DNA of 40,336 nucleotides from Haloplasmatales bacterium 4B (GTDB lineage: Bacteria; Bacillota_I; Bacilli_A; Haloplasmatales; Haloplasmataceae). Every line of letters starts with the position of its first letter. Positions within the stretch are counted from its first letter, which is position 1. Under the pieces are notes generated by a model. That model saw only the letters and a program-made list of their open reading frames with translations. It was not told where the DNA came from and did no database searches. Made by a program: the position numbers and the translations under genes. Of the stretch, positions 6,618-13,611 are shown in pieces. The stretch is taken from positions 1 through 40,336 of the forward strand of contig NSKI01000020.1 in assembly GCA_003586005.1 (NCBI GenBank). The letters run 5' to 3'.

Positions 6618-7643
6618 CTATATTTTATATAACTGTTTTGCGATTATGTAAAATCCGCATGCATTAGCAAGTAATGGGTTATCAACTAAGACTATTCTGT
6701 TATCATTTCCAAATGCTTTTCTAATTGACTTTTCTAAAGTCTTACTTCCTCCGCCAGTCAATATAATTTGATGATAAATCTCAAAATTATAGCCAAATTT
6801 ATCTAATGCGGATTTGATCTCATGAGCCATTTCATTTTGCAATCTTTCTTTAATTGATTTTACATTAAATTTTCCCCTAGGGAGTTCAAGTGTGTCTGTG
6901 TTCACAAGCATTTTGTCAAGCTCGTAAGGATTCTCGATTGCAGCAGACAAGCGACTGTCGGGATATTCTTTTTCAATAGCATTATATAGATTCGCAACAT
7001 AATCACTCATGGCTTTTGGTAAAGTCTTGTTGTTTCCTAATCCTTTAGCTGCTGATAATTCGACCATATCTGTTGTTCCATAACCAATATCTACTATCAA
7101 GAACTTTCGATTTTTTATGTTGCTATCTTCGGATTTCATTGTTCCATCATTATTATAAATAACGCTCCAAAGAGTACCAATCGGTTGACTAACAATAATA
7201 ACATCAGTGATAGAAAAAGATTTTCTTTCTTTCGTTTCTTTACAATATTCAATTTCAACTTCATATTCACCTAATAGATTTTTCTTCATCTTTTTAACCA
7301 ATTCCTCTCGTTCAGATAAACTAGCAGGCACCCCTGTAACTAGCTTAATTTCTTCGTTTTGAGTTGTTACTATATCACTTAATCCTATTGCAGTTTCTTT
7401 TTTAAAATTTTCACTGTAGTATCTTGATTCATCTTTTGATCCACTTCCTATACCTCCAACTAACCCTTTGATATAACGTTTATCTTTGTACGTATAAATT
7501 TTCTGATTTTGTAAAAGATTTGACAAAAGCCCCTCATTTACTTCTTGTAAAGTGTTTAAATAGTATGTAACTTTCCCATTCGCAACAATTTTTACTGAGG
7601 AGTTGCTATCCTCAAAACCCATTGCAGTTTTTTTAATGTTCAT
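6618..7643 (-). CDS. parM: ParM/StbA-like actin ATPase
   Basis: 341 aa, usual length for ParM/Alp proteins. Actin-fold landmarks: phosphate-1 region GFEDSNSSVK (residues 9-18), TGVPASL (103-109), phosphate-2 VDIGYGTTD (184-192) and adenosine motif LTGGG (295-299). Phosphate-1 is unusual, lacking the usual DxG. The start ATG overlaps the TGA of the upstream gene (ATGA). Such proteins polymerise with ATP to push sister plasmids or phage DNA apart. With the RHH gene it forms a plasmid partition pair inside a phage genome. Confidence 0.85.
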   Translation of the reverse strand: MNIKKTAMGFEDSNSSVKIVANGKVTYYLNTLQEVNEGLLSNLLQNQKIYTYKDKRYIKGLVGGIGSGSKDESRYYSENFKKETAIGLSDIVTTQNEEIKLVTGVPASLSEREELVKKMKKNLLGEYEVEIEYCKETKERKSFSITDVIIVSQPIGTLWSVIYNNDGTMKSEDSNIKNRKFLIVDIGYGTTDMVELSAAKGLGNNKTLPKAMSDYVANLYNAIEKEYPDSRLSAAIENPYELDKMLVNTDTLELPRGKFNVKSIKERLQNEMAHEIKSALDKFGYNFEIYHQIILTGGGSKTLEKSIRKAFGNDNRIVLVDNPLLANACGFYIIAKQLYKI

Positions 7644-7915
7644 AATTGCACTCTCCTTTTAGATTTTGAATTATTAAACCGACTTCCGCCTTTAAACATC
7701 CAAGCAGAATCATCCAGTAAAACAGTTTTTAAACCAGCTCTAACTGTAGCGGTTTTCTCTTTTTCTTTTTCATATTCATAATGCCCGTAAGCATATTTGT
7801 CATATTTTCTAGCCAAATTCTTTGTGATATGTTTTTTTAATCCGCCTGATAAATATTCGTAATAATTACCTGAATCGTCTTTAAAATAATAACTCCCCAA
7901 CCCAAATTCATACAT
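7640..7915 (-). CDS. Unknown first gene of the partition operon
   Basis: 91 aa from the ATG at 7915, preceded by AAAGGAGAGGATAGG; a longer frame further upstream lacks a ribosome site and crosses the promoter region. Many Tyr and Gly at the N-terminus (MYEFGLGSYYFKDDSGNYYE) and a basic C-terminus (SRFNNSKSKRRVQL) suggest a small nucleic-acid- or filament-associated protein. Translationally coupled to parM. No family recognised. Confidence 0.6.
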   Translation of the reverse strand: MYEFGLGSYYFKDDSGNYYEYLSGGLKKHITKNLARKYDKYAYGHYEYEKEKEKTATVRAGLKTVLLDDSAWMFKGGSRFNNSKSKRRVQL

Positions 7916-7965
7916 CCTATCCTCTCCTTTGTATATTTGTATATACGTTTTATACACTATATAGT

Positions 7966-7980
7966 ATTCGCGATGTGAAT
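7966..7980. promoter_or_regulatory. Operator, palindromic (ATTCGCGATGTGAAT)
   Basis: One mismatch from the perfect palindrome ATTCAC-N3-GTGAAT found at 8446. It lies between the divergent partition operon and HTH gene, in the leftward promoter zone. Confidence 0.6.
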
Positions 7981-7985
7981 AGATG

Positions 7986-8015
7986 TTGACTAAAAATATA
8001 CACAAAGTGAATAAT
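7986..8015 (+). promoter_or_regulatory. Promoter of the HTH regulator with embedded operator
   Basis: TTGACT, 18-base spacer, AATAAT. Operator ATACACAAAGTGAAT (7998-8012) sits between the two boxes, so the 65-aa HTH protein probably represses itself. Confidence 0.6.
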
Positions 8016-8059
8016 TTTGATAATATTTGCAGATAATAAAAATAAAAAGGAGAATGATC

Positions 8060-8257
8060 ATGCACTGGGTCGATAAAATATGTAGCGATTATGGTATTAG
8101 TATAAACGAACTCGCTAGAAGAGCAGGAATTAGCCCCGGAGCTTTAGGTAATTGCAAAGCTCGAGGGACAAATCTAGAAGATGTAAAATATTCAACAGTA
8201 GTAAAAATAGCAAGTGTATGCAGAACTACAGCTGATAAATTACTTAGAAGATATTAA
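8060..8257 (+). CDS. XRE-family HTH regulator of the partition/translocase region
   Basis: 65 aa from the ATG at 8060 (AAAAAGGAGA upstream at good spacing; an ATG six bases earlier is too close). Almost the whole protein is one HTH domain (YGISINELARRAGISPGALGNCKARG). Similar operators flank it on both sides and overlap its own promoter and that of the FtsK gene, so it most likely controls both operons. No C-terminal oligomerisation domain is present. Confidence 0.75.
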   Translation: MHWVDKICSDYGISINELARRAGISPGALGNCKARGTNLEDVKYSTVVKIASVCRTTADKLLRRY

Positions 8258-8262
8258 TTTGT

Positions 8263-8328
8263 ATAGCAAATGTATAGCACTGAGTTATAAATTAACTTAT
8301 TGTATTTACAAATGCTATACTTTTTTTT
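8263..8328 (+). terminator. Probable terminator after the HTH gene
   Basis: GTATAGCA occurs twice (about 8262 and 8272) and its complement TGCTATAC (8313-8320) is followed by eight T. The two left arms are alternatives for pairing with one right arm; the large loop makes this less certain than a standard terminator. Confidence 0.5.
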
Positions 8329-8336
8329 GTTTTATT

Positions 8337-8408
8337 CACTCACTTTCTTTTTTTATGTCTATTCACAAAGAAAATACACATTTTTGAGTGAGTGGGTGGG
8401 TGGGTGAG
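8337..8408. repeat. Inverted repeat and GTGG/GTGA tract upstream of the translocase gene
   Basis: CACTCACT (8337-8344) is complementary to AGTGAGTG (8387-8394), followed by a GTGGGTGGGTGGGTGAG tract. An imperfect operator (ATTCACAAAGAAAAT, 8361-8375) lies in the loop. This non-coding region could be a centromere-like site or a regulatory platform; the sequence alone does not decide. Confidence 0.45.
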
Positions 8409-8437
8409 TCAACATTTGTCACATTCTTGCATATAAT
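8409..8437 (+). promoter_or_regulatory. Promoter of the FtsK-like operon
   Basis: TCAACA, 17-base spacer, perfect TATAAT. The perfect operator at 8446-8460 covers the expected start site. Confidence 0.6.
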
Positions 8438-8445
8438 TAAGTAAC

Positions 8446-8460
8446 ATTCACAAAGTGAAT
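8446..8460. promoter_or_regulatory. Operator, perfect palindrome ATTCACAAAGTGAAT
   Basis: Six-bp arms around AAA, located just downstream of a TATAAT box and 18 bases before the ATG of the translocase gene. It defines the consensus for the sites at 7966, 7998 and 8361. Confidence 0.75.
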
Positions 8461-8477
8461 ATAAGAAAGGGGATAAA

Positions 8478-9764
8478 ATGAAAAACGTATTAATTAAAAA
8501 AATTAAATATCTTATAACTCAAAACAAATTAAAAGTAAAATTTAAAACCTATATAGAGTCAGAAGCTTATATTAAATTTGAGCTTGAAGGAACAGTAAAT
8601 AAAAATTTTGAAAATGAATTGAGGGGGTTATTGGGCTTTAATGTGTCTGTCACAAATGAAAACGGATATGTCAATATCATTTTTAGGAATCCGAATTTTA
8701 ATGAATTGCAATTATTAGAGTTTTTAAACAGTGATTTTTTTAATAACAGAAAAGAAATATTAAAATTTGCTTTAGGCGAAAATGTTAATGGAGAACGAAT
8801 CATAGGCGATCTAGAAAAAATGATACATTTGTTAGTAGCTGGCGAAACTGGTAGCGGGAAAAGTGTTTGTTTACATAATATTATTAATTCATTAGTTTAT
8901 GGTAATGATACTTCGATTTTAAGGCTTGTTTTAATGGATCTAAAGCGTAATGAATTTGTATGTTATGAATCACTAGGGCATTTGTTACGACCTGTTGTTT
9001 ACACTAAAGAAGTTGCTTTAAAGGTGTTGAAGTTTTTAACAGAAGAAATGAATAAAAGATTTGATTTGTTTAGAGAGAATAAATGCAGGAATATCAAAAC
9101 CTACAATCAGAAAAATGAACCTATACCATACATCGTTGTTATCATTGATGAATTTCAAAATTTAATTTTAAAAACTAAAGAAGCAGAAAATTACATAATC
9201 GATTTAGCAACCATGGCTCGTTCAGCGGGAATACATTTAGTTTTATCTACTCAAAAACCATCTGCCGACGTAGTAACATCGTTGATTAAAGCCAATATTC
9301 CAACACGTATTGCTTTTAATGTTTCAGATCACTATGACAGTCAAGTAATTTTAGGTGTTTCTGGAGCTGAAAAATTAAATAAAAAAGGAGATATGCTATT
9401 AAAGGATGAGGACGGAATTGAGCGCATTCAGTGTTGCTATATATCAGATGAAGATATAGATAATTTTATTCAAGATTATAACAAGAAAATTGATTTTAAT
9501 GAAATTAATATTTTTGAGGAAGAAGATTCATTTATCGACGATGAAAAGTTTGAGGCTGAAGATTATGAAAAATGCGTTGAAGAAGTAAAAAAACAAAATA
9601 GATGCTCGCATTGGATGATTAAAAAATTTTTGAATGTTGGAGACACAAAAGCTGAAAATATCATACAACAATTACAAGATAATAAGATAATAAGTATTGA
9701 GTTTAATGGATCAACAAAATCATATGATATTTTAAACCGTGAGGAGGGAAATTATGGCGATTAG
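8478..9764 (+). CDS. FtsK/SpoIIIE-family DNA translocase
   Basis: 428 aa, ATG with AAGAAAGGGG upstream. An N-terminal ~100-residue domain without membrane segments precedes the motor: Walker A GETGSGKS (122-129), Walker B VVIIDEF (D224, E225), then the LATMARSAGIHLVLSTQ and IPTRIAFNVSD segments typical of FtsK RecA-like motors. The last ~70 residues (SHWMIKKFLNVGDTKAENII) resemble the winged-helix gamma domain that reads DNA polarity. Lacking a membrane anchor, it looks like the soluble translocases of plasmids and integrative elements. It probably moves or resolves the circular phage DNA alongside the partition operon that shares its operators. Confidence 0.85.
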   Translation: MKNVLIKKIKYLITQNKLKVKFKTYIESEAYIKFELEGTVNKNFENELRGLLGFNVSVTNENGYVNIIFRNPNFNELQLLEFLNSDFFNNRKEILKFALGENVNGERIIGDLEKMIHLLVAGETGSGKSVCLHNIINSLVYGNDTSILRLVLMDLKRNEFVCYESLGHLLRPVVYTKEVALKVLKFLTEEMNKRFDLFRENKCRNIKTYNQKNEPIPYIVVIIDEFQNLILKTKEAENYIIDLATMARSAGIHLVLSTQKPSADVVTSLIKANIPTRIAFNVSDHYDSQVILGVSGAEKLNKKGDMLLKDEDGIERIQCCYISDEDIDNFIQDYNKKIDFNEINIFEEEDSFIDDEKFEAEDYEKCVEEVKKQNRCSHWMIKKFLNVGDTKAENIIQQLQDNKIISIEFNGSTKSYDILNREEGNYGD

Positions 9765-10032
9765 GGAAGATTTGAGAGGATACAATGTATCAATGAACGA
9801 CCATGAGTTAATACCACAGCACGCAGATTATGAGATTGTAGAGGATGATATTTATAGCGATTACCAAGATTATTTAAAATTCAAAAAATATCAACAAAAT
9901 AAAAAAAATAGATCGAGTCAGCAACCAGTCACTTTAAATTTGTATATACAAAAAGACGATACGGAACATGCTGGTCCAGGAGCCTTTTTAATAGCTTTAG
10001 GAATTATAATTGCAATAGGGTTAGCGTTATGA
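9754..10032 (+). CDS. Small C-terminally membrane-anchored protein
   Basis: 92 aa from the ATG at 9754, chosen for GAGGAGGGAAATT upstream; overlaps the translocase gene by 11 bases. Acidic/Tyr-rich N-terminal half, a basic linker and a hydrophobic C-terminal segment (AFLIALGIIIAIGLAL). It could tether the soluble translocase or partition complex to the membrane; that role is inference. Confidence 0.65.
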   Translation: MAIREDLRGYNVSMNDHELIPQHADYEIVEDDIYSDYQDYLKFKKYQQNKKNRSSQQPVTLNLYIQKDDTEHAGPGAFLIALGIIIAIGLAL

Positions 10033-10142
10033 AAAAGAAAGTTTTAGGGAAAAAGTTAACTGAGTTAATGGCGGAAAATACAGTAGATATAAAATGGATA
10101 TCTAAATCAAATCATGGAACGAATTTGGCACGAAAAAAGTAA
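10029..10142 (+). CDS. 37-aa basic peptide
   Basis: ATG overlaps the TGA of the previous gene (ATGA), giving MKKKVLGKKLTELMAENTV...HGTNLARKK. Very basic. Its last codons coincide with the left arm-type repeat of attP, so the reading frame may be partly fortuitous. Translational coupling is the main support. Confidence 0.4.
   Translation: MKKKVLGKKLTELMAENTVDIKWISKSNHGTNLARKK
10112..10138 (+). repeat. attP arm-type site, left
   Basis: ATGGAACGAATTTGGCACGA plus an A run; matches 24 of 27 bases of the repeat at 10299-10325 in the same orientation. The two copies bracket the tmRNA-like core, as arm sites of tyrosine integrases do. Confidence 0.6.
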
Positions 10143-10230
10143 AACGGCATAAAATTAAAAATGAAAAAAGAATAAAAAAAAGACATATATGGAACTGTTA
10201 AAATTTAACAATACTAAAAAGACTAATATA

Positions 10231-10252
10231 GGAATTCCCGCCATCTCCACCA
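10231..10252 (+). other. attP: attP core: 3' end of a tmRNA-like gene
   Basis: This 22-base segment ends ...TCCCGCCATCTCCACCA: the T-arm, acceptor and CCA end typical of tmRNA in Firmicutes. No matching 5' part exists in the window, so it is an attachment-site fragment rather than an RNA gene. It lies next to the integrase 3' end and between two direct arm-type repeats. On integration it would restore the 3' end of host ssrA. The region 10143-10339 holds no gene otherwise. Confidence 0.8.
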
Positions 10253-10298
10253 ATAAAAAATAGCCTAGCAACAACTAGATTATTTTAAATAAAAATCA

Positions 10299-10325
10299 TC
10301 ATGGAATGAAGATGGCACGAAAAAA
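10299..10325 (+). repeat. attP arm-type site, right
   Basis: ATGGAATGAAGATGGCACGA plus an A run, the partner of 10112-10138, 15 bases from the integrase stop. Confidence 0.6.
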
Positions 10326-10339
10326 TATAAAAAATATAA

Positions 10340-11428
10340 TTAAACTGCGAGGTTGTCGATTAAATCGATGACCTCTTTTTCTTTGCTTGGGAACATATGA
10401 CTGTAGGTATTAAGTGTTTCGTTAACGTCCTTATGACCAAGTCGTTGAGAGACAATCAAGATCGATGCACCTTGATTTATAAGCAATGATGCATGTGAGT
10501 GTCTTAAGTCATGCACTTTAACTTTTTTGACGTTTGCCACTTGAATATACTTATTAAAATTTCTTGCTATTGTAGTCGTTGGTAAAGGTCTGTATACACC
10601 AAATACAAATGATTTTTCATTAAGACCTTCAAATTTTCTGCAATATTCATAATATTTTTCCATTTGTTTTTGTAATATTTTAGGCATTAAAATATGGCGT
10701 ATGGATTGGGCGTTTTTAGGGGTGGTTATTTCCCAACCACCCTTTTCTGATTTGTCCGCTACTGTTTTTTCAATACTTACAATCCCGGTTTTAAAATTAA
10801 TATCTTCCCAGGCAAGAGCCATTGCTTCGCCTTTTCGAGTTCCCATGTAATATAAAAACATAAAGAATGTGAGCCACTGTATATCGTCCACAACAGTAAT
10901 AAACTTATTAAATTCATCATAAATCCAGAATTGTATTTTTTTAGTTACAGTTGCTGGTTTTTTAAAATTACCTACTTTTTTGCATGGATTATCTCTTAAA
11001 CCAAAATTTTTTACTCCATAGTTTAATATCGCGGAAAGATTAGTATATATCTTAGACAGATACTCGTAAGAATAACCTTTAGTTAACATTTCTTTTTGCC
11101 AATTTTGAATATGTAATGTTGTTATTTTATTAGCACTATAACTTTCAAAAAAAGGTATTATATGTAGATTAATTAAATTTTCTTTTGAATAATAACTTGA
11201 ATATTTAACTTTTGTTTTAGCGTATTCTGAATATTTATTAGCAAGATCCTTAAATTTTATATTCGAGGTAGTTGTTGTCAAATCAATACTTGCTAAATGT
11301 TCTGCGTCCTGAGCCTCTTTTTTTGTTTTAAACCCTCGTTTTTTTAGGGTTTTATATTCGCCTTTAATATTTGTATAGTTAATTTGAAAATACCATGTCC
11401 CGCGCTGTTTGTCTTTGTATGCTGGCAT
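10340..11428 (-). CDS. int: Tyrosine-recombinase integrase
   Basis: 362 aa from the ATG at 11428, which has GAGAGGTG at proper distance; a GTG nine bases earlier overlaps that site. N-terminal AP2-like arm-binding domain (YKDKQRGTWYFQI, GFKTKKEA), central SAM-like core-binding domain, then the catalytic domain: Arg198 (GTRKGEA), His306/Arg309 (HDLRHSH), His332 (LGH) and Tyr342 (TYSHMF). All expected residues are present, so it should be active. It lies last in the lysogeny operon and next to attP. Confidence 0.97.
   Translation of the reverse strand: MPAYKDKQRGTWYFQINYTNIKGEYKTLKKRGFKTKKEAQDAEHLASIDLTTTTSNIKFKDLANKYSEYAKTKVKYSSYYSKENLINLHIIPFFESYSANKITTLHIQNWQKEMLTKGYSYEYLSKIYTNLSAILNYGVKNFGLRDNPCKKVGNFKKPATVTKKIQFWIYDEFNKFITVVDDIQWLTFFMFLYYMGTRKGEAMALAWEDINFKTGIVSIEKTVADKSEKGGWEITTPKNAQSIRHILMPKILQKQMEKYYEYCRKFEGLNEKSFVFGVYRPLPTTTIARNFNKYIQVANVKKVKVHDLRHSHASLLINQGASILIVSQRLGHKDVNETLNTYSHMFPSKEKEVIDLIDNLAV
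10349..10380 (+). terminator. Forward-strand terminator inside the 3' end of the integrase gene
   Basis: GAGGTTGTCGAT and ATCGATGACCTC form a 12-bp stem (two G-T pairs) with a three-base loop, followed by TTTTTCTTT on the plus strand. It would stop transcripts arriving from the translocase operon through attP. The same bases encode the integrase C-terminus on the other strand. Confidence 0.8.
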
Positions 11429-11900
11429 AGTAGTCACCTCTCATGCTGTAAATTCTGCTTTTTATCCCCTCAATTCGTTTTTGAGCTATTTCTTGGCTGA
11501 CATAGAAATAATCAGCTACTTTATTCACGGTTTTTAATCCTTTGAGGATATCAATTAGAAAATAAGGAATAGCTAAATACTGTACTAAATAATTTGCTTT
11601 CATTTCAAAATATTTTAACTGAAAATTGTCTAAATATTGATAGGCTATATGCTCTTGAATATGATGTGAAAGTTCATGCAAGAACTGGCTGTATTGATTT
11701 CTTGCTGACTCTCTATCGTTAATTATAATAACTGTATTTTTGTCATAAAACAATATTGTACTATCTATTGGCAGATATTTTACTTTAACTTCAAAAGCAT
11801 TTGCTAGATCATATATGTTTAAATGCCACAATGATGTTACCCCATGATCCAACAAAATATTTGACGCCATAACTTCAACGTTTGTTGGTACATATAACAT
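11379..11900 (-). CDS. ImmA/IrrE-type metallopeptidase
   Basis: 173 aa. HELSH at residues 75-79 is the zinc-binding HExxH motif, within the QFLHELSHHIQEH segment; a downstream FEMKANYLVQYL helix supplies the third ligand region. This family cleaves phage and ICE repressors after DNA damage. It is placed between the TerB_N gene and integrase, overlapping the integrase start by 50 bases, so it should be co-expressed with the repressor it probably cleaves. Confidence 0.9.
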   Translation of the reverse strand: MLYVPTNVEVMASNILLDHGVTSLWHLNIYDLANAFEVKVKYLPIDSTILFYDKNTVIIINDRESARNQYSQFLHELSHHIQEHIAYQYLDNFQLKYFEMKANYLVQYLAIPYFLIDILKGLKTVNKVADYFYVSQEIAQKRIEGIKSRIYSMRGDYYASIQRQTARDMVFSN

Positions 11901-11927
11901 ATAATTTTACCCCTCTTAAAATTTAAT

Positions 11928-12797
11928 CTACGTTTTAAAACGCCCCTTACGCTTTATTACATTGTGTGTTTCTTCTAGTATTTTGTATAATTTTTTTTGA
12001 ATATCTTGGTTATAAAAGATATTTTCTTTTACGTAATATTGTGGATTGAACGAGTAATTTGCAAATCCTAACATTGATGTTTTCGGTGATTTGTTTAAAT
12101 CGTCCTGAGTGATTGGGAATGTTGCTTGTCCAAATTGTTTAGTTAATACTTCCCCCAAAGTATTAATAAATTTGTCATAGTCTTTTTTTAGATATCGTTT
12201 ATTTTTCCATCCGGTACAATTTATATTTTTTAAAATTGAATTAGGACTCAATTCCTTATTTTGATAACAATACATCAGGTCCAGAAATGATGTATTAGGC
12301 AGCTGCACGATTTTATCTATCATCTCAGCTCTTTTATTTATTAAACACGCCAGCACCATAGCGTTAGCTGAATATTCTTGAAATGAATTACATTTATGCC
12401 AGTTTCTTAACTTGTTAATCATTTTAAATGCTTCATCGAATTTGCCATAAACTAAATGGCGTTCTAATCCATAATAGTATATAAATACATATCCAAAGTC
12501 AACCGGTTTAGTGATATCACACAACCATTTTAAATAATATAGTCTTTGCCCCGGTGTTAGTCCCTCATAGCTTGGCCAGTAAAATAAACTACCATCATCG
12601 ATATATTTTGATACTTCCATGTTAATGGAAATTGCAGAAGGTTCATTGTCGGATACATTTAGATATTTGATGAATGCACCTTCTTTTTTTATTTCATGGA
12701 TGTTTTTTAATGGTCCATCATAGAACCACAATAAGCTAATTACCTCATCTGGTATTTTAGTTAGTGCTTGTCCTAATTCATTTTTTATCGGCATCAT
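11928..12797 (-). CDS. TerB N-terminal-domain protein of the lysogeny module
   Basis: 289 aa. The segment YWPSYEGLTPGQRLYYLKWL (residues about 73-92) followed by DFGYVFIYYYGLERHL matches the TerB_N domain, which occurs in Firmicutes prophage lysogeny regions and in tellurite/stress gene clusters. The rest is helical with no enzyme motif. It overlaps the repressor gene by 20 bases, so they are co-translated. Its exact role in lysogeny is unknown. Confidence 0.75.
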   Translation of the reverse strand: MMPIKNELGQALTKIPDEVISLLWFYDGPLKNIHEIKKEGAFIKYLNVSDNEPSAISINMEVSKYIDDGSLFYWPSYEGLTPGQRLYYLKWLCDITKPVDFGYVFIYYYGLERHLVYGKFDEAFKMINKLRNWHKCNSFQEYSANAMVLACLINKRAEMIDKIVQLPNTSFLDLMYCYQNKELSPNSILKNINCTGWKNKRYLKKDYDKFINTLGEVLTKQFGQATFPITQDDLNKSPKTSMLGFANYSFNPQYYVKENIFYNQDIQKKLYKILEETHNVIKRKGRFKT

Positions 12798-13146
12798 CTT
12801 CTTTCATGGAATCAGCTACAGCTTTAAGTATTTTTAATTGCTCTGGAGTCAGTTTTCTATCATCATAGAATAGCACACCAACATTCCCCAGCTCAGTTTT
12901 TATCATGTCTTTTCTTTGATTGAAATCGTAAGTATCAGATTCCTCTGATACATAATTATTGTCTAGAAGATAATCTAACGAAACGTTGTAGAAGTTAGCT
13001 AATTTTTTTAGAGTATCGACATCAGGCATACTTTTATCGCTTTCATATTGCGAATATGTCGATTTAGCAACTCTTAAAAATTCAACTAGGTCTTTTTGTT
13101 GTAGATTTCGACTTAGTCTTAATCTTTTTAATATAGTTCCTAACAT
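12778..13146 (-). CDS. CI-like phage repressor
   Basis: 122 aa. N-terminal XRE HTH (LRLSRNLQQKDLVEFLRVAKSTYSQYESDKSMPD, residues about 9-43) then a linker and a short C-terminal tail (LTPEQLKILKAVADSM). There is no LexA-type autoprotease domain; inactivation is expected to come from the ImmA-like protease two genes downstream. It is first in the leftward operon and faces the operator cluster. Confidence 0.88.
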   Translation of the reverse strand: MLGTILKRLRLSRNLQQKDLVEFLRVAKSTYSQYESDKSMPDVDTLKKLANFYNVSLDYLLDNNYVSEESDTYDFNQRKDMIKTELGNVGVLFYDDRKLTPEQLKILKAVADSMKEDDADKK

Positions 13147-13188
13147 TTTTCCACCTTAATTTCTATTTTTGTTCAAGTTTTATATACA

Positions 13189-13217
13189 ATTATAATCTAA
13201 AGTTCAAGTATTGTGAC
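13189..13217 (-). promoter_or_regulatory. Leftward repressor promoter
   Basis: Reverse strand GTCACA, 17-base spacer, TATAAT. An operator (13203-13217) overlaps the -35 side, consistent with repressor autoregulation. Confidence 0.6.
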
Positions 13218-13369
13218 ATAAGTTCAAGAAATTTTAACTTTTTTGTTGACAGTTCACGAAATATGAATTATAATGTAATTACTAAGTTCAAGAAACTTGA
13301 ATAGTTCAATGTATATGAATTGCAAAATTGGTTCATAATAATATTGACATGGAGTTCACGTATCACGAA
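13203..13369. promoter_or_regulatory. Lysogeny-switch operator cluster
   Basis: Six sites fit TTCA-N7-TGAA: starts at 13203 (TGAC end), 13223 (TTAA end), 13253, 13287 (TTCAAGAAACTTGAA, perfect), 13305 and 13355 (CGAA end). Sites 13253, 13287 and 13305 have both half-sites perfect. They are spread over both divergent promoters, as CI/Cro operators are. Half-sites also occur at 13172 and 13332. Confidence 0.8.
13246..13274 (+). promoter_or_regulatory. Rightward early promoter
   Basis: Consensus TTGACA, 17-base spacer, consensus TATAAT, with an operator (13253-13267) between the boxes. This is the strongest promoter visible in the window and should drive cro and the early genes. Confidence 0.85.
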
Positions 13370-13391
13370 CAGAGAGAAAGGATGTGAAGAA

Positions 13392-13571
13392 ATGAATGCT
13401 ATTAGAGATGCCCGTGTAACATTAGGATTAACTCAGGAGGATATTGCAAAAGTGTTGAAGGTCAAAAAAAACACCATTTGTAATTGGGAAAAAGGAGTAT
13501 CTAGACCTCGAGGACGTAAAGCAAAAGCTCTCGCAGCAATTTTGAATTTGTCCGTTGAAGCTGTCATTTAA
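13392..13571 (+). CDS. Cro-like HTH regulator
   Basis: 59 aa from the ATG at 13392 (AAAGGATGTGAAG upstream); an in-frame start at 13320 would lie in the operator region. One XRE HTH domain (ARVTLGLTQEDIAKVLKVKKNTICNWEKGVSRP) and nothing else. First gene right of the switch, divergent from the CI-like repressor. Confidence 0.85.
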   Translation: MNAIRDARVTLGLTQEDIAKVLKVKKNTICNWEKGVSRPRGRKAKALAAILNLSVEAVI

Positions 13572-13611
13572 TAGTTTCCCAAATATGAACAAAAATATGC
13601 GAGGTGGGATG

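Noticed and set aside
8387-8408. G-quadruplex in the GTGGGTGGGTGGG tract
   Set aside because: Only three GGG runs are present, so a standard intramolecular quadruplex needs a fourth run that is not there.
10231-10252. Complete tRNA or tmRNA gene
   Set aside because: Only the last 22 bases of such a gene are present; no matching acceptor or D-arm upstream. Treated as attP core.
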